DNA of 64,000 nucleotides from NCBI GenBank assembly GCA_024734555.1, contig JANPWX010000033.1, positions 7,702,381 to 7,766,380 on the forward strand. The letters are read 5' to 3'. The translations under genes were made by a program, and so were the position numbers. Every line of letters starts with the position of its first letter. Position 1 is the stretch's first letter. The DNA is from Trochalopteron elliotii. Taxonomy: Eukaryota; Chordata; Aves; Passeriformes; Leiothrichidae. The notes beneath the pieces were generated by a model, which saw nothing but the letters and a program-made list of their open reading frames with translations, made no database searches and was not told where the DNA came from. Positions 37,582 through 57,476 of the stretch are shown here, one piece after another.

Positions 37582-38135
37582 TGTGAAAAACAAGGTTCAC
37601 TTTCTATGTAAATTTTAAGAAATAGGTTTAATAGAAAATAAGACAATTAGGAGATAGAAAAAAAGCAAAGTACAGCCAGCTGGGTGACTTGGCATTCCAC
37701 CCCCTGCTATATCTGAGACATACTTCAAATATCCTTTCTATTGCATCAGTCTGTTGAATACTCATATTTTTCCATAAACTAGTTTCCATATTCCAGGAAC
37801 TGTTTTGCATGGTCCCTCCTTGGGTCCGTCTTTTTAGAGCATGTGTGTTTCTTGGCCGTGTCTTCATTATCACCTCCAGCCTGGGCCTTGGTCCAGACTT
37901 TCTTCAGGTGGCAGATGCTGATAGTTGGTGTATCAATAGCAGGGTCTTCTCTACGTGTTCACTGGATGTTATCCCGACCAAACAGACGGTTTAAGCATAC
38001 TATATAAACTACTACCACTATGCCTAATTTTCTTTACTAATAGTAGAAATAAAAACTTTTATCTTTACCACAAAGTTATTAATCATATAGCACACATCTT
38101 GCAAAAAGCCAGCTTTATAATATGCATTTATAACA
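37582..38135 (+). mobile_element. Solo LTR inserted into a CR1
   Basis: A 554-bp segment begins TGTGAAAAAC and ends AACA, with TG...CA termini. It splits a CR1 exactly between its GAGTC and CAACTC words. On the plus strand it has a TATATAAA box at 38001-38008 and an AATAAA signal at 38048-38053, in the right order for an LTR. The flanking pentamers GAGTC and AAGCC may be a decayed target duplication (3 of 5 identical). No internal retroviral sequence is attached, so it is a solo LTR. Confidence 0.7.
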
Positions 38136-38470
38136 AGCCCAACTCTTGGCCCTGCACAGAACAGCCCAAGAGTCACACCCTGAGAGCCCTGTCCGAACAC
38201 TTCTTGAGCTCTGTCAGGCTTGGAGCTGTGACCACTGCCCTGGGGAGCCTGTTCAGTGCCCAACCACTCTCCGGAGGAAGAACCTTTTCCAAATACTCAA
38301 CCTAAACTTCCCCTGACACAACTTAGGCCATTTTCTCAGGTCCTGCCACTGATCACCACAGAGGAAAGATCAGTGCCTGCCCGTCTACTTCCCCTTGTGA
38401 GGACGTTGAAGGCCACACTGAAGTGTTCCCTCAGTCTCCTCCAGACTGAGTGACCTCAGCCGCCCTAAGG
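38136..38470 (-). mobile_element. CR1 LINE (second piece)
   Basis: This continues the CR1 read in reverse. Words such as GAGCCTGTTCAGTGCCCAAC, GAAGAACCTTTTCC, GATCAGTGCCTGCCC and GTGACCTCAGCCGC are characteristic of avian CR1 3' regions. Its far end (from 38396) forms part of the left arm of the large inverted repeat. Confidence 0.8.
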
Positions 38471-39084
38471 GCCGTGTCACCTGCACTGCGCCAGTGCCAC
38501 ATGCAGCGTTGTGGTGCTGCCGCCTGCCCTCAGAGCTGTGCCCCACACAGGCACAGGAGCTGGCCGGGCTCTGCCTGTGCGCCAAACGCTACACGCAGGT
38601 GTGCGCTCGTATCTGTACACCTGTGTTTACCTTTCCCTCCACTCCTTCTTCCTTTCAGGGTATGTATTCAGCATGAGACCCCAGCGGCCCTAGCCCGGCC
38701 GGTGGGTGTGCGAGCCCCGGCCGGCAGCCCCCGGCCCTCAGCGCCGGCAGCTGTCCGCCCGCGGGCTCGCACACCCACCGGCCGGGCTAGGGCCGCTGGG
38801 GTCTCATGCTGAATACATACCCTGAAAGGAAGAAGGAGTGGAGGGAAAGGTAAACACAGGTGTACAGATACGAGCGCACACCTGCGTGTAGCGTTTGGCG
38901 CACAGGCAGAGCCCGGCCAGCTCCTGTGCCTGTGTGGGGCACAGCTCTGAGGGCAGGCGGCAGCACCACAACGCTGCATGTGGCACTGGCGCAGTGCAGG
39001 TGACACGGCCCTTAGGGCGGCTGAGGTCACTCAGTCTGGAGGAGACTGAGGGAACACTTCAGTGTGGCCTTCAACGTCCTCACA
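38396..39084. repeat. Large inverted repeat, 322-bp arms, against an assembly gap
   Basis: 38396-38717 and 38763-39084 are reverse complements over 322 bp with no mismatch that I saw, around a 45-bp GC-rich spacer (38718-38762). The right arm stops exactly where the run of N begins. The arms contain both a CR1 piece and unique GC-rich sequence. Identical long ORFs on both strands here are a by-product of the symmetry. It is probably a fold-back assembly or sequencing artefact in the CpG-rich region upstream of TVP23A. Confidence 0.9.
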
Positions 39085-39168
39085 NNNNNNNNNNNNNNNN
39101 NNNNNNNNNNNNNNNNNNNNNNNNNNNNNNNNNNNNNNNNNNNNNNNNNNNNNNNNNNNNNNNNNNNN
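39085..39168. other. Assembly gap (84 N)
   Basis: Unresolved bases lie about 60 bp upstream of the TVP23A start codon, in the expected promoter CpG island. Confidence 0.99.
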
Positions 39169-39225
39169 CCTGTACCACGACTCGTATGGTTTGGGCCGGT
39201 GCGGGCCCTGGAGCCGTGGGCCGGG

Positions 39226-48289
<9,064 letters not shown>

Positions 48290-48397
48290 CCAAACAAGGA
48301 AGAGATAAAGGATGAGCAGTAAAAAAAGTCATTCATGAAAGTTGTTCTTCATGGAAAAATATTTAGATAAAGCTCTTCTAAAATTATACCTGCATGA

Positions 48398-48403
48398 AAT
48401 AAA
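48398..48403 (+). promoter_or_regulatory. Probable TVP23A poly(A) signal
   Basis: AATAAA lies 109 bp after the TVP23A stop codon. Further AATAAA copies at 48618-48623 and 48856-48861 could serve longer 3' UTRs. Confidence 0.5.
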
Positions 48404-49246
48404 GTCGTTTTTGTTTTCAGTCTTCAGATCCTGGAAGGTTTAAAGCCTTTGTTACTTAAAAGCTTCACCAAAAAGTTGTTTGTGTGAGCACAGACAGTTT
48501 ACAAGGAGGATGCTGCTTTCAGAAAAGTTGTCAACTAACCTGAAACTGCTGGATTATCTTAACCAGGAATTACATCTAATGAAAAGACAATGCTCATTTG
48601 TTTAACTTTAGAACAACAATAAACAAAATCAAACTGCCTTTCCCTCTTGTACACAATACCAGTTTTTCGGAGCTTTCAAATTACAATCCCAAAGGGCCTC
48701 TTAGTTATTAAAAGTACAATGTTTATTTTTTATTATTCAGGCTTAGGGTCAAATAGAAGAAAACTAAAGTCATGAACCATGTTCACCCACTACTTGTGTG
48801 AAGCTGGCAGTTATGTATAGTTAAACAATTAACTTTATTTTGATACCTGTAAAAAAATAAAGCAGTGCACTTGTACTATAATACTACCCCGGGCTTTCAC
48901 TCTAGATACAGATCTTTTCCACTGAAAGGAGACACTTAAATGATGTTATTCAGGGAGAGAGAATGGGCATTACACCCTTCTGCATCAGGCAGGACAAAGG
49001 CTGCTGCACATGCCTGAGTGTAAACCCAGCATATTTTATATTCAGCCTCCTAAATAACATGTGTGTTGTATTCTCACCTCTTCAACTGCCACCTTCACAG
49101 TCAGGCTATTGGTACCGTGACACTGGAAGCAGAATGCACTTCATAATCCAGATGCAAACTCACTTTCACAGCTTTCTAGGGAGGGAAGAACTACAAGTAT
49201 CTTGAACTTTTGGAAAAAACAAAGGCAAGGGCCTTTATATTAAGAA

Positions 49247-49252
49247 TTTATT
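49247..49252 (-). promoter_or_regulatory. Probable NUBP1 poly(A) signal
   Basis: TTTATT on the plus strand is AATAAA on the minus strand, about 100 bp past the NUBP1 stop codon. An ATTAAA lies slightly nearer to the stop, at about 49279. Confidence 0.5.
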
Positions 49253-49348
49253 TGTAATATACAAAAAGAATACATTCCTTTAATAAATCAAGGCATAAGT
49301 TACTTTTCTATAATTAAACATGAACTACATTTTTGCTCCATTTATAGA

Positions 49349-52300
49349 TTATATTATCTTTTCTTCTTGCAAATGGTGCTGTTCACAGTATTCCTGAATT
49401 CCTGCAAAGATGGAGAAAAAGTAATATAAGTACTGTTTCAGTTGTACATCTAGAGTTTGTTGTTGCTGCATCTGTCCCCTGAGGGTACAAATACCTGAAG
49501 TTGGGCCTTCCTTATACTGAAAGTTGCTTTAGGATTATTTTTTAAACAGCACAGCACCAGCTGTTCAGGGAGTTTTTGCAAGGGGTTTTTGTGTACCTCC
49601 ACCTACAAGTGGAGGCATTGGTCAGTCAGCTGCCTCCCACTGGGTTGTGGTGAGCACCCCTCCCTGCACACACCTGCTGGAGAGTCTCAGGTTTCTCTGA
49701 GCCAAAGGACCCCCCATCTCTGAAAATGAAAGTCTGACTTCTCTGAAGTCAAACATTGGAACCAGTTACCAACAAATTTCATTATTGCTTTAGCAGCCCG
49801 TCAGAAGTGATGCCCAGAAGCAAACATGGTCTTTACACCTGTTACTTTCAGAATTGCTGAGCACCTCTCCTGATTTTATTATCTGTGGCACAGTAACACA
49901 AAGTCTGTTTAACATCTTTGCACATTGCAGCAGTGCTCGGAACCGAGGGGATTCATTTGCACAGTGATTCTCAGACTCACTTTGAATGATATTCCTGTAA
50001 GATAATGTAGCTGGAGACTCGGGTGCTTCAGCCAAGAAAGACTGGCCTCTGTCACAACTTTTCCCTTCAAGGACAGAGAAAAAACACAGAAACAAAGCAA
50101 CAGGAAAAGATGAGTTTTTCTTTTTTTAGCCTTTATCCTGTTCCAGTTACACTTTTTCAAATAGCCAACTGCAGCTATTCCTTTTAGGAAGCCCTGAAGT
50201 CAGTAACAGGACTAGAAATACAGTGTACAGTTTGAGAGAAGAATAGTACTATAGCAGAAACCTTCACTTGGGAGTACTGAGCTGTTCCTTGATGTCTTTA
50301 ATTCAGGTATTAATTCATCAGGTAACAGCTAGCAGGCAAAGAACCATGCCTCCTCACGACCACAAGAGAATTTAGGCAGTGCCAGTAACAGTGAGGTTAA
50401 ATAAGATTAACATCTACAAAACATTCTTCTTTGAAGTAGTTATGATTTCATTCAGTCTGCATTTCCATGTGACTACAGCAAAGAGAATGATATGTTGTAT
50501 TTCAAATATGATTACAGAGCTGAAAAGATGCAGCAGTAATCTTAATTGAGTAAGGAAGGGTTAAGGAAATTACCCCAGCACTTCCCTCATTCCACACCAA
50601 GCTATGTCACAGTTCCAGTGCCTTTTGATAAAAAAAAAATTCTAGAAGTGCTAACAGACATCAATGCCCACATCAAGGTTTTCCAGCAGTAACATCACTA
50701 ACATCCATATAGGAGGAACAACTTGCTTTAAGTGCAGTGCAATAAGTGACTTTACCTATCTGTGGATCCAGAGGCACTTTACCCAGGAGGGAAACATTCA
50801 TGTTCTGGCACATCTTCTCCGCACCACCAGTAGTCGGGGGAAAGATCTGAGATTCATTCTGGGACAACATGAAAATCAGAGTTAAAATACTGCAGTGCTG
50901 AGAATAAAGCACTTTTGGAGCAATGTCTGATACCCAGGCAATGCCAAGGAAAGAACACAGCCAGCCTTACCTTACACTTGGGACACACGAAGCCGCTCAT
51001 GTTCTCCACAACACCTATGATGGGCAGCTTCACTTTGCGGCAGAAGTTGATCTCCTTCCGAACATCCTGAAGTGACACTTCCTACAAATATCAGCAAACA
51101 CTGGTATTTCAACTGGATGTTTCATGCTGAATCCATTCAGTTACCTCCTTGGAGCTACTTTATAACAAATTACTACTGCCATCTTAGTATTTTTAGGAAC
51201 ACAAACCTGTGGTATGAGCTCTACCAACAGAGCAGATACAACACTTCAACCCTACTGGATGTGGTTGTTTTGAAATCTGACTCTAATCAAGATTCACCCG
51301 TATTTATGTTTTATCTCTTATGTTCCTCTCATATTTTCTTTAAATGCAACTTTTTCACATTTTCATTTTACAGAAGGACTCTAGGGTATTCTCTGCGGAG
51401 TAAGGGCAAGAACCACCAGGCTTACACTAGTTACCTCTTTTCAAATTATATTTAAACTATCTTATTCTCTCCTCAGAGTTTTCATGTATATGACTGACCT
51501 CACTCATTCTGCTGTTCTCTTCCTCCTTCACCACCTCTCTGGTATTGTCCTCAACACTTTGCTTCCTTTATGTGTTATCCTTTCAGCTGTTGTGGAAATA
51601 TTTATGTCATGTGCTAGTTTGATCTCCTGTGTGACTGTTCTATTCCAAATCAGACATGAAAACTTCTGTTTAACTGGGTGTGTTTTTACTTTCAGCTTTC
51701 CAGGGGCTGATTTTTCTTTTAAAAATGCACATGAAAAAGCTGCCTACTTTGGTGGGTCACCTGGAGGTGACGGGCTACTTCACAGGTATCAAAGAGTGCA
51801 CAGCTTATCACTTAAAAATGAAGCTTATTACACACATTCTTCTGAATGTTAAGCCACTGGTGAGTAAATTACAGATCCACAAGGATGTGAACTCTGATTC
51901 TGAAGGAGGAAGTGAAACACTGCATTTCCTTTCACCACACAGGTCATAACAGCTTTTGACTGTGAACTGCTGTGGTTTAGTGACCATGGGGATCCCCATC
52001 CAGCTCCACTGAGACACCCAGCTAACTCACAGACCAGCCAGCTGCAGGAGCAACACAACCAAGTCATTTCCCTGAGATTCTGTACCCTTAGATTTCTGTG
52101 AAATCAACAGCCTGTAACCCAAGCACTGCCTGTAACTGCCATGGTGCTTCCCTGGTGGCATTTTGGCTCCTACCTGGGGGGTGGTGACGATGACGGCGCC
52201 GTCGATGCGGGTGGCACTGAGGTACTGCACGATGGACAGGTGCTCATCTGACGTTCCCGGGGGCGTGTCCACGATCAGGTAATCCACTTCACCCCAGTCC

Positions 52301-54383
52301 ACATCCCGCAGAAACTGCTTGATCAGCCCTAGAGGAGAGGAGAACAATGTGGAACAGGAAAAGGTATCTTCCTGTATTTCAAATTTCAGGGTCTTAGCTA
52401 GCTACCCTATCTACATTACTATACAAGTTCATGGTACTTCCACACTTGAAACCTTCCATATATGTAAATTACTGTTGGGAACATTCAATACATACCATTC
52501 TTTTTTGGTCCTCTCCAGATGACAGCATCATCAGGACTACTAAGCAAGAACCCCACTGACATGACACCTAAGTTTTCTTCAACATACTGAAAGTGAAGTA
52601 GAGAAACAGAACAGTGAAGAAAGAGTAGAGAAACCAACTCTGAATCCCTATTTTATAAAAGCAGGTGAGGGGGAAGACATTAATGAAATGAAGGCAGAGA
52701 ACTTTATCTTTTATTACAGGGCATTAAAAACTGCATCTTGTGCAACACTCACCAACTACACTGAGACTGAAAAAATGATACTGTTACAGCAGTTTATGGA
52801 CTCACTGGAGACAGTGTAAGGATAAAAGCAGCCTTCCCTCTCAAACCAGCTGCCTTTCTAACAGCATGCACACTACAGGGGATCTTTAGACAACCAACAC
52901 TACTGCAGAACCTTCTCTGCGTATTCTAAAGATCAGTAAGGTTTTTCTTGGGTGCAAGATACTTCTTGGCTGTCACAGAAAAGATGACACACTACAGCTG
53001 CACGATACCCCAGAATAACAAACCTAGGTAACTTATATTTATTGCCTATATTGCAAAGACAGTAAACATAATATAACAAAACAATTCTAGAAATATGGTA
53101 TTATTAAGAAATTTAACACTCTGATCTACATAGTCTGTATCCCAATTCTATATGATATGCATCTCAATTTTATAGATGTTTTATATTCTATAAAATCTGG
53201 ACATATATTCTATAGTGTTTTCTACAACATGGCTGTAGGTTATATATATCTATAGAATCTGGACATACAGACTCTGTAGATTCTATGTCCTGTATCTATA
53301 GATTCTATGGAATCTGGATATTTAAGTCTTTAGAAGAAGAATTAACAAGAGTATCCCCTGCTCCTCCCTCACTCATTTTTCACTGTAGAAGATGGTGCCC
53401 AACCCAAACACACCCAATGAACTTTCTGAAACAGCTGCACCAACTCACCACTGGAGACCATCCAGATCCACTCTGATGAACCTGAAAATTGAGGTGATAC
53501 ACAAAAGTTGCAATAGCAACAAATACAGATATCACATAAAACATGAAGATATGTCAAGCCTGGGCAAAGAGCTCTCTTGCCTGCAGGAACAATCCTGCTT
53601 TAGTGGGGCAGCAGAGGAAAAAATCCAGGAGCACCAGAACTCCATTAATAAGTGAACAATAACTGTTCGACCCTTATGCAAGTTTACTCACTACTTTATG
53701 TATTAGTAAGAAATATTTAAGGGCTGATAAAGTGCATCATGCTAATACCATTCAAGTTTCAAGTTGTCAGCATTATGTGGCTGATATGCAATGAAAGTTG
53801 ATTTGCACAACTACACATCCTGAAAGCAGATGACTCTTATGCAAAATGTATTATGCTGAACTTCTCCATCTCACTTCATTTCCCTACCCACTGCCCCACA
53901 TTTCCCATTATGCACTCCTTTTAGAAGCTCTACATCCAAAAAGCCTGAATATGCTAACGAAAAACTGAGAAAAAAAATCCCTTAAACAAGATGTTTGAGC
54001 ATTCACTTACCTGTTCTCCTTCTAGACCCATCATTTTAGGAATCGATGGCCCACAGATATCTATGTCCAGCAGAGCGACCTGGAAAACAAACCAGCCAAC
54101 CTGCCCCACTGGAAATAAGGTGGCACAGGGCTGTCTCTAAAGATCTCATACAATGAAATCATTCCAGCAGGGATCATCCAAGAAAGTGACACTTTAACGA
54201 GCAGGGACACACGATCGGTACCTGCCCGCAGGTGCTCGGCCCTGGCCCCCCGCCGCCCGTCCCGTCCTGTCCCCGTCCTCTGCCCACCTGCTTGGTCTCG
54301 TCCGCCGCCAGCCCGTGCGCCAGGAGGGCGCTGAAGGTGCTCTTGCCCACGCCGCCCTTGCCGGACAGCACCAGCACCGTGTG
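49349..54383 (-). CDS. NUBP1: Cytosolic Fe-S cluster assembly factor NUBP1, 5' end missing in gap
   Basis: NUBP1 is an Mrp/MinD-type P-loop ATPase that, with NUBP2, forms the scaffold for cytosolic and nuclear iron-sulfur protein assembly. Visible exons in transcript order: 54383-54288 (cut by the gap), 54079-54011, 53481-53449 (33 nt), 52586-52496, 52328-52174, 51081-50971, 50858-50756, 50064-49981, 49401-49349. Phases agree and they give 264 residues plus stop, fitting the C-terminal 264-265 of about 320 in human. The deviant Walker A is [10 protein letters not shown] in the first visible exon. [13 protein letters not shown] follows, then [18 protein letters not shown], and the CPKC pair that binds the bridging cluster is in exon 51081-50971. 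The N-terminal four-cysteine cluster motif and the start codon must lie in the 400-base gap or just beyond it. The gene is convergent with TVP23A. Confidence 0.94.
53130..53335. repeat. Degenerate AT-rich repeat in a NUBP1 intron
   Basis: Words such as TCTATAGAATCTGGACATA, TCTATAGATTCTATGGAATC and TTCTATAAAATCTGGACATA recur several times with changes. The words are partly self-complementary. This looks like a decayed tandem repeat. Confidence 0.6.
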
Positions 54384-54783
54384 NNNNNNNNNNNNNNNNN
54401 NNNNNNNNNNNNNNNNNNNNNNNNNNNNNNNNNNNNNNNNNNNNNNNNNNNNNNNNNNNNNNNNNNNNNNNNNNNNNNNNNNNNNNNNNNNNNNNNNNNN
54501 NNNNNNNNNNNNNNNNNNNNNNNNNNNNNNNNNNNNNNNNNNNNNNNNNNNNNNNNNNNNNNNNNNNNNNNNNNNNNNNNNNNNNNNNNNNNNNNNNNNN
54601 NNNNNNNNNNNNNNNNNNNNNNNNNNNNNNNNNNNNNNNNNNNNNNNNNNNNNNNNNNNNNNNNNNNNNNNNNNNNNNNNNNNNNNNNNNNNNNNNNNNN
54701 NNNNNNNNNNNNNNNNNNNNNNNNNNNNNNNNNNNNNNNNNNNNNNNNNNNNNNNNNNNNNNNNNNNNNNNNNNNNNNNNNNN
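54384..54783. other. Assembly gap (400 N)
   Basis: Unresolved bases in a CpG-rich region. The gap cuts the NUBP1 exon that carries the Walker A motif and hides the upstream coding exon(s). Confidence 0.99.
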
Positions 54784-54860
54784 GGGTGTTCCGGGGCCGG
54801 CCCGCCCCGGGGCTGTTCCCCGCTCGGCCGCTGGAAGGAGACGCGCTCCAGCGTTGAGCT
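54784..54860 (-). promoter_or_regulatory. NUBP1: CpG-rich flank, probable NUBP1 promoter side
   Basis: The bases after the gap remain very GC- and CpG-rich for about 80 bp and then fade. They lie upstream of NUBP1, so they are probably the outer part of its CpG-island promoter or its 5' UTR. No match to the NUBP1 N terminus was seen. Confidence 0.45.
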
Positions 54861-57452
54861 GGCTCCCGGCACGGCGCTGTGCCGCTGCCAAGGAAAGCAT
54901 TACACGGGAATACGCTTCACTGTTGTGCTTCACAGGTTTCATACCCGGATTATGTATCATTCCAGTGAATTCGCGCTGTTGTGGTAGTTCATGGCAATTC
55001 TGAGTGCATTAATTCTGTATCTCGCTGATAGACAATTTCCATTAATTTAATAGGTACATTTGTTTGGAAGATTATACTGCCTTAACTTGGCCAATCAACT
55101 TCTGAGCAATTAGACAGTCGCTGTGCTTGGTACGTAAAAAATAATAAAATAATTTTCCAAACCAAGGAAGTGTGCACCAGCTGGTGATGCGATCTGGACC
55201 CTATTCCTGGCCACTTTATCCCAGTCACTGCTCCCTCCCTCTCTCCCATAGCTGCCTGAGCACAGCCTTGTCCTCTCTTCCACTCCTAACATCACAGCCT
55301 AGGCGCTGTAAAAAGGGTATTTTCATCCTCATCTGAGCCCAGTTGGGAGTCTCAAACACTCCCATTTCTGACTGATTAGTCCCAACACCTGTTTTAACAT
55401 ACAAGTGTGGAAGTTATTATTTGAGGTGGTGTCATCTTGGAAATAGAAAAGAGTGTCTGGTAATATCTGGAAAAGTACCAGCACATCTTGGTGTTAAATC
55501 TGTCTTTTTAAGAGTATTATACTGAAAAGTTACCTTTTTGGGGACACAGCACAACAACTGCAAGCTTTTTAGAAAGAACACTCTAGGAATTTAAAAAAAA
55601 AAAAAAAAAAGCCAAACACAAAACCAGTAGCTGTCCACCTACCAAAAAACCAAACCAAACCCCCAAAACAAAGCAAAACGAAAATCCCACCAAAACAAAC
55701 AAAAATAGAAAAAAATTTGAAAATACATTTAGTTAAGGTCTTTGAGGAGCTTTCCAACATACTTACTTCAGGTAAAAGCTCAAGACCACTGGATATTTGT
55801 ACAGCTCCTGCACGTACTGCTCTGTAATTACCTTCCATGAGAAACTAATGAACAAAACATTGTTTGGAAATAGAGTCAAATGTTTAAGCAAATTCAGATG
55901 TCTGTGGCAGGAGGAACTGGCCAATAAGACGTATCTGAGAAGTTTATACTGTACCTTGCCCTTGAAAAAACTGGCTTGGAGTGAGACCACAGCCCAGTAC
56001 AGCACTTTAGGTCTGTGCTTCCTGTCCAACATATGGATTAGATTCACTGATGTCAGCAAGACTTTCCATACTTTAAACTGAGGTACGTGCCCAAATATTT
56101 TTCTTTTGGGCCCAACAGATCATTTCCTGTTCCCAAGGTTATATAGAACGTTCCCCACAAAAAGCACCAGAAAGGAAAAGTGAATTCCTTCCTCAGCACC
56201 TCTCTTCCTCTGAGCCAGTGAGGGCTCCTTGTGCAGGGCTCTCTGGGGGAACAACAGCCTTTAGAGTGTTTTAGGGTGGCATTTCTGCTCACCTTTGATC
56301 CCCTTCTGTCTCCACAGCAGGCAGACTGACGGTAATACAAATTGACAAGTCCATATGGCAACATTTACCAAAAACGTCAATAAGTCTGCTGTCTTCCTGA
56401 TGCTTTGGAAAGCAAGGCTTTGTCTTTCTTTATCCTTATTACTCTGATTCTAGCCAAGGCCCACCAGGCTTTCCCTTTTGGAAAATCCCTTTTTGGCTTT
56501 TGGAAGAGCCAAAGGAGATGAAGTTACACTAAAAATTCCTTGAGAGTAAGAAAGCAGAGATGGAGCAACATATTTCTCGCCTTGTGATCAAGGTGAGCAG
56601 AAATGCTTAAACATATTTTGCAGTGATGTACAATTTCAATTATGCTAAGTGAATCTGTCCTCCAAAACAGGAGAGATGGGAAACCACAACTCTGGTCTGC
56701 CCTTTTCTTTCTCACTCACAGCAGTGCTGGATGAAGGTTCCCCCTGATCACCTCCTCCTTTTTGCATTGAGGCTTTCCCTCATGCCACACAGCTACTGGG
56801 GGTTTTTCACCCTTGTGGTTGCCTGTCATTAAAATGACAAACATTAAAAGCTGTGTGTTAAATACTTTTCTTCAGTGAACTCACACTAGAGGCCAGTGGA
56901 AACAGATGGTAGAGCAGCTCTCTGTAGCCAAAATTACAGCACTGAACATTCTCAAGCCACTGGACATGCCAGCAAACTCTAACATGAAGCATTATGGGAA
57001 GCTAATGGAAACAATTCGTTGTTCAGCACATCAGCATTAAATGTGGTTTAGATTAAGGTCTTTCCCCTTCTCAGCATCAAAAGAGATGCACAGACAACCT
57101 AGAGCAGGACCTTTCTGATAAAACTCATTTTATAAATGAGAAGTGCTTTAAGCTAAGGAACACATTGGACACCGCTTTTACCTTGGATTGAAAAAAGCAG
57201 CTGAGACTGAGTATGAGTTGCCTTCCCTTTGCATCCTCCTTGCTGTAGTAGGAGCCTGTTTGAGCACAGGCCCTCCCCTTACATCTGAGAATGATGTAGC
57301 AAGAAGTGGCTTCTCTGTCCCAGGGCGCTGCTTTGCCTCGGTGTGGGAGCCTCCCCTATGAATTACTCCCTGCCTGCTCCCAGTGGCCGCTGGTGGAAGG
57401 CAGGAGTGGCACCTGGGCAGGGCTGTGCACTGGGCTGGGATTCTCAGAGACA

Positions 57453-57476
57453 GCTGTGCTGTGCTGTGCTGTGCTG
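57453..57476. repeat. (GCTGT)n microsatellite
   Basis: Four to five tandem GCTGT pentamers. Confidence 0.85.

Noticed and set aside
38450..39030. Identical 120-residue ORFs on opposite strands
   Set aside because: They are mirror products of the inverted repeat and have no family match.
54061..54987. Long ORFs of 180-299 residues on both strands around 54.1-55.0 kb
   Set aside because: Most of their length is the N gap. Only the Walker A segment (NUBP1 exon) is real coding sequence.
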